The notes under the pieces: generated by a model
The model's database searches: none
The model's input: the letters and a program-made list of their open reading frames with translations, nothing else
What the model was told of the DNA's origin: nothing
Shown: positions 37,683-51,483 of the stretch, one piece after another
Layout: every line of letters begins with the position of its first letter
How positions within the stretch are numbered: the first letter of the stretch is position 1
NCBI GenBank assembly: GCA_037176845.1
Contig: JAYKXP010000003.1
Span: 1,258,747 to 1,322,746, forward strand
Direction: 5' to 3'
Source of the DNA: Paramarasmius palmivorus
Taxonomy: Eukaryota > Basidiomycota > Agaricomycetes > Agaricales > Marasmiaceae
DNA: 64,000 bases
Position numbers and translations under genes: made by a program

Positions 37683-39764
37683 ATGACACGACGTGAGGCA
37701 GACGCGTCTGCTCTGTCCGCTCTCGACAAACTTCTTCTCTCCCAGGCTGTATACGAAGTCGGTGCAAACGCCTGGAATTCAGTCGCAAAATTACTCTCAA
37801 AACACCCTTTATTGGGTCATCGCAAGTCTTTCTTCACAGCTCAGGTCATTTACTTTCTTTGACACCTTGGAATCTGATTCTGATCAGAAGACTTTTATAG
37901 TCATGTCAGGCATTCTACAAAACCCTTAGGGCTGAAGCAGCATTGGAAATGTGAGGGTGGCTGTTGTGACACGCGGTTCTCACTTATCAAAGCTCTAGTA
38001 CAGAAGCAGACAATGCTATTCGAGGCAAGCTTTACCGGACCTATTGTTATCTTTTTCTTACACGTTGTATAGCTCCACAGAACCTAAGGCTCGCTCAAAT
38101 ACACTTTCACTCTCGTCTGCTTGAACTTAAAGCTCAGATAGGTGAAGAGGAGGATAAATTCAAGTGCGTAATCAATGTGTCTGTCGGCCGGCCACACAGT
38201 TCACCGATGACCTTTGACAGAAAGGTAGTCGCCGAGATTGACCAAATCAGAAGCAGCCAGCAAAAGACATCGCATCCGAATAAGGAAGACGCCGCGAAAG
38301 ACGTACAGGAGGATAAAAAGACTGAAACGGAGGTATGTGTCGTAAATCTCCCATCTTTTTGTCAATAACCAGACGAACAGGTTACGTCTCTTCCTGAACA
38401 TGAAGCAACTAGTCTTACACCTGCTCCTGCCCTCTCCGAAGATGACGCCAGTGGCGATACCGAGACGACCGAAGAGAAAGGCGAAGTAGAAGACGAGGAG
38501 CCGAAAAGTGCCGTACCTGTTGGCTCACCTCAAGATATTGACATGGATGCCCTCTTGGTACCTGAACCAGAGACACCGGCTGCGCAAGACGAACAACCCG
38601 CTACAGAAGCACAAGTCCCCGCACCCCACCAAGTTGAAAGTGACCAGCAGCCCGAGGATGTCCATGTCGAAGCAGAGCCACAAGATATACCCAACGATTC
38701 TGATGCTCCTAGTCAAGCAGACGCCGGTCCGTCCACAAACATAGACGTCGATAAAGCACCCACACCGCCAGCCGATTCGCCCAAGCCACCGCCACCTTCC
38801 CCGAAGCAAGAGCCACCAGATACCACCGAACCCACAATCGACCCTAACGCAACAGAAGACGAAATCTCCTCGGGCGACGAACCACTTCACGTACAAAGGA
38901 GTCGTCGTAAGTCGCCTTTCAAATTCCCGATTGCAGTTAGCCTCAACTTGTTCGTCAGGAGGACGTCGCGGCCGGCCAAGCATTTCCGGGAATCGTCCGA
39001 CGCGGAACAGGCGCCAAACTCGAACAGCAGACCCTGCCCCCTCGGAAACTGGAACACCAGAACGAGAAGTAAGGGATGAAGCAGAATCACCCGCTGCTGA
39101 TACTCAGCAATCCAAACGTCAAGGTGAATACCTTTTTTCCTACATGTAAGCTCGACCTGAACAGATTTACCAGGCAAACGCCGCGCATCGTTTGTCGAGG
39201 ATGACACACGAGACAAGAAACGTTCGAGAGACGAGTCAGAACCAGTCGAGGAGGAGGAATCCGGTATGTAGCCGCTTCAATTAAAATATCAGCGATTAAC
39301 AAGTACTCAAGGTCCTGCATCCACTTCACGAGCCCGTAAACGAGGTGATGGCCAAAGTGCCGCCAAAAAATTCCAGAAACGTCATTGGAATGCTTCATTC
39401 ACAAATCTCCCAACACCGCAACGGCACCATTTTCCACAACCCTATCAAAGATTCCGAAGCCCCTGATTATCATGATATTGTGAAACGGCCCATGGATTTG
39501 AAGACAATCAAGACAAGGATCAAGGACGGTGCTATCAGTAATTCACTCGAGTTCCAGAGGGATGTGTATCAGATGTTCGCCAATGCGATGATGTACAATA
39601 GGCCAGGGTCAGATGTATATGTTATGACGGAGGATGTGAGCTATTTCATTGACCCTATATGCATGATACTAATGTCTTTGGGTCTGCAGATGATGTTGGA
39701 TTGCGAAAGCTATATACAAACCTATAGACAGACGGAAGGCTTTGTGAGAGGTTCGCAACGCTGA
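37683..39764 (+). CDS. BRD8-like bromodomain protein (probable NuA4 subunit)
   Basis: Starts at ATG 37683. The N terminus 'LLLSQAVYEVGANAWNSVAKLL' matches the SANT-like start of BRD8/Bdc1. Next come a helical region ('LRLAQIHFHSRLLELKAQIG', inferred coiled coil), a long acidic/Pro-rich linker, an AT-hook-like 'SRRGRRGRPS' and a basic stretch. A C-terminal bromodomain follows, with 'DYHDIVKRPMDLKTIKTR' and the acetyl-lysine-binding Asn in 'AMMYNRPGSDVY', ending at TGA 39762-39764. One intron (38025-38072) is GC-AG (AG|GCAAGC). The frame before the bromodomain ('SAAKKFQ') is one base out with 'NVIGMLHSQ' at 39365-39380, so a one-base error or lesion is likely. BRD8 proteins read acetylated histones within NuA4. 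Confidence 0.8.
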
Positions 39765-39991
39765 ATGGCCCAGTCCTGATTCATTCTCGCCTCATATCTT
39801 CAAGTACTCTTTTAAATATTGTGTATGTTGTAACAGCAGTTATCTGTTGAAGGAGCTTTCCTTCCAAATGTGGCAGAGCAAACCTTGAAAGCATTGATAC
39901 AAGATGATGAATTTACATTACTTTCCAAAAAACACGCATATTGATACATAGAATACAGATGATGATAGCAACGACGAGCATGAAGGTAAAT

Positions 39992-42900
39992 CTAGAACCA
40001 CGAGTAGTACATATCTCCCATTTTAGTCAGCTGGATCGGGTTTGTAGCGCTAGAGATGAGACTTATGAGGGTGCTCATCACTGGGGTGGTCGTTGGAGCA
40101 TTTTGCAAGGCCTGCAAGTAGTCACGTGAGAAATATACCTTGGACGGAGGCTTCCAAGCTTCTCACCTGTTCCCTTTCCACTTTGCATGCCACAGTTTCC
40201 GCACGAGATACAACCCCATCTATCATGTTCGCTACGTTTTGACGGAAGACTAGATCAACAACCATTGGGAGTGAACGGGTAGAGAGCCACGCCATGACTT
40301 CATCGCGAGCGAAGAGGCATAGTTGTTGTTCCAGTGGATACTTTAAAAGAAAGTGAGTAGTTATTGCCTTGGACAAAATGTAGTTTCGTACCTCTGGCTC
40401 GGTCAATGAGCGTCCGATAGCCATGAGAGCTGGAACCAACAGTCCTTCCATACCGATGTGACCAACAAAGTGCTGCAGTGCCGGTGTATACCTGAACGGA
40501 ACAACATCATTCGTGGCAAAGACAGGTGCAGCAGTCGAGAGACCTAAGCGAATAATTAGTACTGCAAGACAACCAACTACGAACTACTAACCAGGGTACA
40601 CATCAGTCATTGTGATGAGGCCAGTCGAACGAGAGACAGAGTATCGGGACGGATGCCGGCTCGCTACACACAGCAGATATGTCATGAAACTAACTGACGC
40701 CAGTTGTAATGTGAACTGTTTCCTCATGCGCCACAGATTACTTGGACCATCCATGGTTCGCATCATGTACTGTAGTGGATTGAGAATCAGAATCAAATAA
40801 CGTCTAGATTCACGACTTACTTTCGTAAGGACGTCTTCAGGGACCATCTTGGCTGCGACTTCGTCGTTGATACCCTTTTTAAGCGTGAGGTATTCAACTT
40901 TGCTGAGCTGTGATACAGTTTTAGCAACGTTGTAAGAGCATTCTACAGAAGAATATTACCGTGCGAGTGTTTTGTCTGAACTCGCGCAACACCTTCCGCA
41001 CCTTCTCACCACATAAGAGGATGGGATCCTCCCTTGTGATACTCAGACTTTGACAATGAAGATCATAAACGTCGGATAAACTGATGTACGAGGGATCAGA
41101 CTGATAGAGGCGTATGTTTGGACTACAAGAGACGGCGGCAGGGATGTGGAAAAAGAGGTTTCGTTTTCGGCTTTCCTTTTTCCTCGCTAAAACCCTGTGA
41201 TGAAGACGTTAGCCTTTGCGCATAGCATAACAACATGACTAACTCACCCATTGAAAGTTCGGAATATCTGGTGAACTCTGTCTTCGCGGCGGAATGAACG
41301 ATGATATGGGTTCTGCACGGTGAACGAGATCCTGGAATTGTCGTTGCCTATGATGGTGATTCGTCTCCAACAGAAACCCGAATGCCGGACGATGTCGAAT
41401 TTGGAAGCGAGTCGCTGAATCCGAACAAAGTTTTGGTTGGTGTCCTTGTCCTGATGCTAGGGTTAGAACTATTCCAGTTATACATGGACGGAAGACTTAC
41501 CTCTGTGTACTGGCCAGGAACTTCAATTTCGTCGACCTTGCTATACTGGAATTCCGTTAAATAGTGTGAAAGACTGTCCAGGTTTTGCAAACGTGGTCGC
41601 GAATCCAACAAGGCTTCAAATTTGTCTCGCCATCGCTGTAGCCGCTGGATATATTCATAGTGGGATAGTTTGCTGGAAACAAAATCGTCTTCCCATTCTC
41701 GCTGTTACGTGACTCGTAAGATAAAGATGACATATGTGAAAAGGATATTCACCCTTATTTGACCAGGTGCCATTCCTTGAGCCAGCCGTGCAAGAGCATT
41801 TGTTGTTTGAGAGGTCACTTGCCCGTCGTCGTCGACTTGGTTCATCTTCAGAGTGTAGTTCTATGAACGATGTCACTTTAAATGCAGTTAGATCAGAAAT
41901 ATATGTCTGACTCACCTGCATGGCATCCCCAAGGAGAAGGTGTATATGATGGTATATATTCTCCTCGAAGGTAGGCTTAAACCGTGTGATGAGCTGGTCT
42001 ACTATTGTCTCCAAACTGAGTGTCAGTAGCGGGAAAGCAGTCTTGAGAAGTTGCACGATTTCCTCAACGCAATCCCACGTTGGCCGTGGAAAGCCTACAG
42101 GGTCATTATTTACATTAGGAGCCGCACCATGCCTCTGAGACTCAACGCCTTCCATAGGCTGAGGACCTGTTGTCGTGTCTTGTCCCGCGGGGGTGTCGCC
42201 ACTGGGATCTCCTGGGCGTTGAGCGGGGGCATTCACAGCTTGACCGCCGCTCCCAGACTTAGCCATTGCCATCCTCTTAAGGTGTGTAAGCTCTTCACGA
42301 GTAGTCCTTAAATTGAAGAATAGCGCCTGAAAGCCACGAGTCAATATCGAGGACCAAATAGGCCAAAGTTCTACAAACACACCTGCGGGTAATGACGAGC
42401 CAAATTGAACAATAGATAACGAGCCTGCTTGACTTCTCTATGGGAGAGAGACACACACAGCTGGGGAATGAGGGTGATCCAGAACCAAAATGCTGCATCT
42501 CCTTTATAGGTGTCGAAAGCGCGTGATATCGTGAATGAACCGTCATCAACACTTAGCAACCATAGAACTCGAGTGAGAAGAGGTCGACTCTTGCCGTTTT
42601 TATACAACCCTGCGGCTTGGAGATAACAGCTGACGGCGTTGGCTGCATGTGACAATTCATTAGGCTGATCCTTGAACATCTGGTCATTGTAGCGACCCCA
42701 TTCTGCCCACGATTTTGCCTGGCTCATGTCCATTTGTACAGCCTGGCCAAATGCAGTGTTTGCATCTTCATTGCGTCCAAAACGAGCATGGAACATGCCC
42801 TTCAGAGTGTAGAATTCCGCTTTCTGAGACTGCGAGAAATAAACAAGGTTCGTGTTGTTGATGACCTCTAGGCCCGCCTGTAATTCATTGGGTTTTTGGT

Positions 42901-45900
42901 AGTAACACCGGGCCTGTTCTCGGAGCTTCAAGAAGGCCTCTGAGATCTCGATATTGGGTAGCGTGTATATCTTCGCCAGAGATGTAAAGCAAACGTCGAG
43001 AAGGTCATGTTTCCTTGCTACATGAGCAAATCGGTTGATTATCCAGGCAGTTTCATGATAGCCACGGTAACCCGCTGTATTGGCATTCGCCGCGCCGCCG
43101 GACCCCTGTGCAGTGTTGATGAGAGGAATGTAGGAGTTGTTGATGGCATGGAAAACATTCTGCCGCCACGCAACGAGGTCGCTCCATATGCTGATATCAT
43201 CGTGAATGTTCGGCAAACGCTCGCGCCACGCCTGTAGTACCATCTTCAAGTCTGATGACTTCTTCTCGAGATTCGATGCGTTCGTGGATGACAGAGATGC
43301 AAAAATTTGGACCGCTTCCTGCAGCTCAACAAACTGCTGGAAGTGTTGTAGCAAAGGAACGTGAGCGACAGATAGATGGGGTGGAAGCGCGATCCATTTG
43401 CGAAGAGCCATTTGCATAGCGTCTTCAAGAATCCTGGTGAACTCTAAGTTCTTCTCGAGTCCGCTGGGATTTTTGAGCAAAGCCAGGAACGCTTCGAATA
43501 CTCGACGTCGAGGAGTGGTGACTTCCGGAAGCTGAGACATGAGTTCCTCTAAAGCCTCTCGATTTTCCACCCAGTCTTTGGTCCTCCAAGCACTTTCCAG
43601 CATCAGGTCATGATTACCTTCATTCCTCCCCAGGTCATATAATATCTCCCACTGCTGCAGTTTCTCCGCTGCCAGAATCCAATGATCTTCCCATAAACAA
43701 TACTCCATTTCCGAAAATGGTATAGCACCTGACCGAGCTTTGTTCTGCGCCGACTCATATGCATTGAGTGCTTGCTCCCACATCCCATTCTGTTCAAATG
43801 CTATGGCGACCTCAGTGTCCTTGTGCAAAGAACGACGCCGCCAGAGCCCATAAAAGAGGTCCTCCTCCGCTAGCTCAGAGTAGACGTCGGCTAGCGAATC
43901 GTAGACGTAGTCTCTGCCAGTTGGTTCGTCATCCCTTAAATGCTCTAACGACGAGCTCAAGAGTTCCAAACCAATATGCCATGCCCCAAAAGTCTTTGCC
44001 AAGTATTTGACTAAGTGCGGAGGAAGAGTCATCGGAGGCGCACAAGCAAGCACACCGTTCAATAGCGTTTGGATAACGTTTGGACGCATCTCTGACTGTT
44101 TACTGTGATAGTCTTTTGCGAGAAGGTTGATCATGTGAATGGTTATCTCCCCTTGTTCACGGCGGGAAAGAGATGACCAAGCTGCAGGGAATGATGAAAG
44201 CCAGAGATCATGAGCTGCCTTGGGATCAAGGAATACTAGATGCTGCATGGGCCTCACTACACTCTGTGCTTTCGGGCGAGGGATAAGGGAGGGGGAAGAG
44301 GTAGTAACAGAAGCTGTCCTGCGATCTGCTGTGTCGGGATCCGCGGCACCCAGAAGGAGATGAACTGCAAGGTATATCCAATTATGGTCTGCAAGTGGCT
44401 CCCAGTTCTGGACACCTAGAATGTAGGTCAGACGACTGAAGGTGGAGCGTGGAACACTAATGTCTAATAGGTCCATGAAACGAGCTCGAAGTGTGGCGTC
44501 CTTAGCTCGGCAACCAACAAAGAACAATGGTTCTAGTCGAGAGGTCAGGTCGCTCCGTCGAAGTGACGGCTCCGTGTATATCTCATGGACTAATTCGAGG
44601 AAGGAATGGAAGACATTGTCGGCTTTGGTTTCGAAGTGGACCATCTTGAGCAAGAGTTGTGCTTTCTCCTTCATGGTGGGATATGTATCCTGTTTGACTA
44701 AAGACCATGTCTTGACGAGGTCAAGTAAATATTGGCATAGGGCCAGATTTTTTGACTTCTCAACCATGACGAGTAGATTGCTGAGCATCCACTTCCTCTG
44801 CTCGCCTAGAAACGCCATCGATATCTGGCAGATATCAACAATGGACACCAGCAGTTTTGAAGTGCTGTCCAGGGTAACCGACGGCGGTGCTCCAACATGT
44901 TCCTTCAACACCTTGCCCAATAACTTCATCAGGTGAGCGCTGAAGGCCTCAATACGTTCGGGTACCACCTCGACGACTGATTTGAGCATCAAGAGGACGC
45001 CTCGTAGGTTTGTCGTGTTTCGCAGATTGTCACCTATAGCTGAATAAATGAAGGCATGGAAGTCGGCAAGATCGCCCTGCTGCTCTTCTTCCTCTTTTGG
45101 AAGAGGAAAAAGCTTGACTAAACGATCGAATATGGGATGTAGCGCATCGTGGAGGTTGTAGTCGTCGCTAATCATTCCCTTTCGAACAAGCTTTTCCAGC
45201 GTGGAAGCGTTGGCAGTATACCAGGCGTCATCCTGTTCTGCGGCTATGATTTGCAGAACCTTGGCGGAGGCGACGGCGTGATGGAGAAGTGGTTCCGTTG
45301 CGAATTCATTCTATCATATCGTTGAGTATTGTTGTTCACAAACGATTGCAATCTCACCTGCTCTAATGCTTTCGAGAAATATCGCAGCCCAAAGGCAACG
45401 TCGGTCCATCCGTTAGGCCCTATCATCTTCTGAAGGAGAGGGAGTGCACGAGACATTACAACTGCTCGGCCGGGGCCTTCGAAGCTCACGGTAGTCAGGC
45501 GAACTAGGTAGCTGACCATGTTCTCTCGGTAGCCTAATGGCGTAAGCCAAGGAGAGTCTGATCCAGCAGTATCGTCACCCTGTTTTTCTTTGGCCTCAGC
45601 CAAAGCCTGCTGCTCCCAATTGAATATAACTTGGAGAAGGTCTATAGACACCATTCTGGAATCCAAGGTGCAAGAGGCCATAAGGCCAAGCTTGTGAAGA
45701 GAGTTCACGATGTATGTAATGAACAGCTTGCGGACAGGATAGAAAAGATCAGGTAATTTGACCATGAGATAGTAAATTGTCAGCTGGGAGAGGCCCTCTT
45801 CGGCGAGGAGGCGTCGTGCGGTAATGGCCCACTGGGGATATCCGTTTTCCGCTATCTCGACAGCCGAAAGAGATGGCGCCAGTGCTACCAGACCTTCTGT

Positions 45901-48900
45901 GCGCAGTGCTGAAGGGGGCTGTGGCGTAGTTCCTTCCGAGGGTGCTCGAAGTAGTCCGGTCCAAGTTCGCAGGATAAATTTGGTAGGTGAGGGGAATGCC
46001 GCAAAGAAGCGAGCATTCAGCAGATACGCAGTCTGCTTGACGACGGGATCTTCTGTGGACTGAAGGTACTGATGTGAACACCTGAGGAGGTCTTTGGCTA
46101 AGTGTGCGACATTTTGCTGGTAATACTGGATCATGATGGTTGTGAAATGCAGGACCTCGACGGCAAAAGTATCATCTGCATCGTTCGGCACGGTGTTTTC
46201 TCCACGACGCCAAATTAACCTGTCGATACGGTTGACGAAGGAGGTATCGATGAGGTGTTGACCCGAGGGGAAACGCTGAGCATGAACCAATACTGTTGGT
46301 GTCAAAACATAACACATGAAAGATGCCTTTTGAGCCCAGGAGATGGGACTATCAAACCAAGTCAGAAATCGAAAGAGGACGTTTCTTTGGAACAGCACGT
46401 CATGCGATAGTGCGACATGTTTGTAAAGAAAATCCGTGGTGATGCTCAAATCGAGGTCTAAGTCCCGTGAGTATACCGCAATGATCTCGAAAAGCAGGTC
46501 AATTCGCGGGGACTGTTGCAATGCACAACGGAATATGTTGAGGAGTATCGTATGGCGTTGCATGGTTTCGGAGATCACGCCGGGGGTTTCCTCGGATCGA
46601 GGAGCACTAGAACGCCATATGTCAATGAGGATGGGCATGACATACTCATGCTGCTGGAACCAATCGGGTACCAATGTAGCAAGATCGCTGAAGAGAGAGA
46701 GAGCGGGAAGGAGCCTGTCATGATTCCCAATGATCTGACCTAGGATTGCAGGCGTCCGCAACGACAATACCCGTAGGAGATTGGGAGCTAGCTTGGCTTG
46801 CAGAATGCTACGAAGAGTGCGTATGTGTTGTTTCAGTTGAAGGTTCCGCACGAAGAAATCGACTCCATCAACAGGGTACCGATCAAGGTATTTTGCCAAT
46901 GGTTCTGAAAATGGACTCGGTCCCGCAAAGTGCATCTGTGCCTCAGCTTGAACAATTACGTTGACCAGGTCTTCCAGAAACATGTTTGCAGCGGAGGGGA
47001 GAAGGTGAAATATGTTGGCCAGCTTTACTAGCTTCGTGATGCCCTCGTTTTCACCTAAGGGTGAGCGGGATGCATTTTGCAACATCTGTGGGTCGGCGAC
47101 AATTCGGAAATGATCCAATAGCTTATGACCGATCTCTACTTTGAAGTAGTTGGTCAACAATTCGAGCAGCCGGGCGAGGCCCTCAAGTCCGGGAACAGAC
47201 AGACGCTTAGGGTCCGCCAAGTTCATCAATATAGGTCGTAACCCGGTCTGCAACAGCTCCTTGGGAAGCTTGCTTTGGTGCAATAAAACCATCCTCAGTC
47301 CCTCGTGTGCGACATCTTTTACGTCGGCTGAAGGGGAATATAACGACTTGAAGTAGACCCCGGTAACTCTGCAGCTTTGTCAGCACATATCCATTGTGAC
47401 ATGAAATTCCAAAACATACCGTTGCCTGGTCTGATGTTGTCTGGAAAAGAAGTCGGTAAGAGGCATAGATGCCGTGAGGAGCTTGATTGAGGCTACGCGA
47501 AGTTTCGTCATCTCGATTGTTCCTTGGCGAAGACTATTGCGACCGAGAAGGGACGCGTCCTCAGCATCAGCGAGCGCCAACGTTTCATGTAGCAGCCGAA
47601 GCAGTTCCTCGTTAAGCTCTAACAAGGGAGGTTCGAGACTAATCATGAAACGAACAGCCTCGATGATGCCAATTTGAATTGGAAAGGGTAACGCTCGAAG
47701 GGGTTTGGCATAGATCCCTACCACTATTCGTTCTCGATGAGGTGCAAGCAAATCGATTGCTGACACGCCCCCTAACTCAATCAACAATCCAATGCACTTC
47801 TGAACAGCTTCCCGGACGACTGGGTTGACGCTGGACAGTTCGGGGAAAAAGATTCCTGCGAGGTTGAGCAACCTGACTCGTGCTTGAGGTTGATCCGAGC
47901 TGATTTCGAAATCAGGTCTCATCATTTTGAGCACTGTAGTGAGCAAATCTACGATGCCCTCGACGTCAGGAAAATCGACAGGAAGGTCCTTCAGTACATG
48001 AATCAAGGTGCGAAGAAGGTCTCCTCCCCTATCGCGTACCCATTTTTCACCAACCTCTGGCGTCGTCGACATTATTCTGACGCCGGCACAGCCTGCTGCC
48101 TTTCTGGACCAGGAATGGTCAAAGCAGAGACCAGCGAAACGATTCGCGATTTGTTGGAGAATCGGGAACAGCTCGGGCACGATGCTATTATTCTGTTTCG
48201 CCGACGCCACGAGGTCCTGTATGATGGACCTCAAGACCACCTGTGCCTGTTGCGCTTGTTCAGCACTTTCGCGAGCTAATGCATGGGGAATGGCATCTAA
48301 GAATGGTTGGAGGATGGTGCTTCGAGTAGTGGTTTCTCGAGATGATCCGCGACGAAGCTCAGTATCGAACACTCCATGTGCAAGAGTGCGAAGGAAGTTT
48401 TCGGCTCGATCCTTGGTGTCAGTGAGATGCAGTCCGTCATAGAGTGCTTCTACAGCAGAAGTGAAGAGTTCTTCAGCATTCCGGCCCTTCAAACCCTACA
48501 AATATGTCAGACAATATTAGAATTAGAAGTAAGTAGAGATGCAATGCAGCTCACCTCGTACGTAAGCAAGCTAAGCGACTTCTCAAGATATTCGCAAGCA
48601 GAGACAACGTCAGCACCCGTTGTTGAGGAGCGCATTGTACGGCATGCCAAAGTTATTGCTGGCTGAAGTGAAAGCTTCTGCATGACACCTCCGAACGAGA
48701 TCGTAACCCTTGGTGGGTCCGAGTGATGAACATAATCGAGTGCTGGTTCCTTGGAGAGAAGTCGACGATTACGGCCTCCAAGTTTCCCGAGAATCCGGAT
48801 AGTGGTGTGAGCAAGATGATGGTTGGCGGGGAGAGGTTTCAAGTGACTGTGCAACGCCTCCATCAGCTCTCGCAAGACAATGCTCAAGGTGGGGTCAAGG

Positions 48901-51483
48901 AAGTCTGGAGTGAGGTTGTCGATACAGAGTTCCAATGTTCGAAGCCCCTGTGATATGAGCTCTGGAGTCCCTCGCAAAGCAAGTGCCAGCGGCTGCATGA
49001 GATACGAGAGATGAGGTAGGAGATGTGTCAGCCGAAGCGGGACTGTCAAACACAACTCGACTATCATATCTCTTGTTGCTCCCTCAGTAGCTTGAAGTTG
49101 CCGATTAAGGCACTCGAGCATCTCGGGAAGAAGCGGTAGGACTTCTTTATATAACAGCTCAAATCTTCCTCCTCCTCCACCAATTGCTCGAAATAGCGCA
49201 CGTAATAGATGGAAGTAGTGGGTGGGTTTGGAGGCTTTCGTAGCAAGTGGAAAACAATCCATCAATAATTTGGCGAGATGCGAAGCCAATATGGGCTCAT
49301 TGCTGGCGGGATGGGCAGCTACTGCACCAAATGCCATCTTGAATAGACGGATCGTGGCGGCGGCCTTATGTTCGTCGTACTCCCCAAGTTCAGGTAAGCG
49401 ATCGACGAGGAATTTGAGGACTATGGCGAGTAACGTGGGAGATGTCGATTCTTTTGTGAAAAGCACTTGGCAGACGTTCATTAGCACGACCTTCTTCTGC
49501 GCACATTCAAAAAAGAAGCTAATCTTGTGTGTCCAAACTTCTTGGAAAACGTGCAAATTGACCTCCAAAAGGATCATGGCAAACCAATCGACGGAGTCGT
49601 TGTTCTCGGTCACGCGATTATCTGGTTCAAGGTTAGACATGCAGCGAATACACCCCTCAAACATCCGGAATATGAGAGTGCCGTCGGATAGAGTAGCATT
49701 GCACTTCTTCATGTTCCCCAGGGTGAGCCGGAAACCGTGTAAGAGTAGCTTGAATAACAGGCGCGACTCTAGTTGAGGGGAATCAATAATGAAAATGAAC
49801 CAGAGTAGCGATTGACCCACCTGCGAGGACTTCCTCAGACTTCTCAATTGCAAAGAAAGCGCCGCCTACCGGGCGGGCTTGTTCGATGGAAACTGCATCT
49901 TGGACAGCAGTCTCCTCCTTTCTCCTCTCGGCAGAGGCCATGAGCTCATCATACGTGTATACCAGTGCATCGAGCCGATTCAAGCAGCTGTCAAGTATAA
50001 CCTCCAAGAGGCGCGCAGCGTTTTCCGGAGATTCTTTGGTTACCGCTGTGTCTGGCGTTCCAAAAAGAATTTTGGAGGCCAGAATATGCACCTGGATTCC
50101 ATATGTGCGATTGTGTAACAAGCGCAGGTGCATGTGAACGAGACGCGTTAATTGAGGGAATGTAAGCTCGCTGCGAAGATGGTGGAAGAGATCTGCGACA
50201 GCCGTGTAGACACCCGTTCTATAAGCACGTAAGAAAACTGAACAAAGGCTAGAGTAGCGTGTCACCATACCTGAGCATATCTCTTTTTCCCAGTTCAGTG
50301 CCTAGGAGTATCCTCTCGTCAAAAAGCTTGTCGATTTGGGGGACGAGGACTCGGCGGTGTGGTGTGCTGATAAGATGACGAAAGACCACCATCAAGTCCT
50401 GGCAGACGGTAAACAACTTCGCCTACATGTCCGGTGATGTGAGAACACGTACCTTTCGAAGAGTTGTGGATGTAGAAGGACAGTCTTGGAGTAGCCGAAG
50501 TGCGGCAAGTGTAAGGCGCTCTCCGAATTCTGGTTGATCGTTGAGCTGCTTGGTGATGTAAAGCATATATGACAGAAGCTATTGAACTCTCAGTCAGCCT
50601 CGACTGTACCAATAGCGTTAAGTCACCGACCTTGATTTGGGCACTTATAAAGTCTGTGTACGCGCCGGGATTCTTGATAGTGGAGGCCATTCCGGCCCAA
50701 ATACCTCCCATAGCCTCGTAGTCGTCTCGCTCTTTCATCTGGGCTGGAGGCACTAGTTCAACCACTTCAAGACTTGGCGTCATTGTGTTCTTGACTGCGG
50801 GCGAGATCGTCCTCAGAGCGCGCTGGTACATAACCATGACTAATCCCATTTCTGCGAGTGTTTTGAAGCTGCTGAGTCCTGGAAGAGATGTATTGGGGTC
50901 CATCGGTGCAGAATCTGCGGAAAGCAATTGGGATACTAGGGTAGGCATGTGGCTTAAAGCTTCTTGGAACATGACGGTGAACTCTGCCACTCGCTCGTCA
51001 TTGAGGCACCTGTAGTTGCGGACGTGGTCGATAAGCGCTTTGCAGCACAAGACTGCGTTGTCTTCATTGTCGTGGCGCACAACATGGTATAGACAATCGA
51101 AAATTGGAATTTATATGGGGGCGTGCAGCTTCTGAGGTCGGGAGTCTTTGGAGTATTTCGATAAGAACGCGCCGGAACTGAAATTCCAACGAATCCTTTC
51201 GAAAGAGGTTTCACCATTACGAAGGAGATCCAGGAGTGTTGGAATGAGGAAATGTAATACGCCGAGTAGATTCTGAATCTCGGGTTGTGTCAAGCATTTC
51301 TCGTATTTCGCAGGCGAAGGCATGTTTGGTTTTAAGGTCTATGAAACGAGTCCTTGAGTGGCATGTGTGAATGCTATGGATGGGAGACGTACCAACTGCA
51401 GGATCCGCTATCTTCGCTGTCCGTGGTTCAAAGTCCCCAGCTACCGCCACATGAATCATTGGATCGATAGTATTCGTCGCCAT
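39992..51483 (-). CDS. tra1: Tra1/TRRAP-family PIKK pseudokinase (SAGA and NuA4 subunit)
   Basis: The largest gene here, from ATG 51483 to TAG 39992-39994, about 3,600 aa. N-terminal HEAT solenoid ('DLKTKHAFACEIREMLDTTRDSE', 'RHDNEDNAVLCCKALIDHVR'), then long HEAT/TPR exons (934 and 682 codons open), the FAT region ('NRFAHVARKHDLLDVC', 'FYTLKGMFHARFGRNEDA'), a PI3K-like domain ('FTVQNPYHRSFRREDR', 'SRSTGLITMTDVYPG') and the FATC end 'NPIQLTKMGDMYYSWF'. Tra1 is a scaffold that binds transcription activators and recruits SAGA and NuA4; its kinase fold lacks catalytic residues. Three one-base frame breaks occur within about 170 bp near the start (51258-51275, 51196-51203, 51098-51104); elsewhere the gene is intact. 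Its 3' end faces the BRD8-like gene. Confidence 0.93.

Noticed and set aside
38525..38983. A 152-codon minus-strand frame inside the BRD8-like gene
   Set aside because: Cys/Trp/Gly-rich reverse reading of a Pro/Glu-rich linker; no start context or family resemblance.
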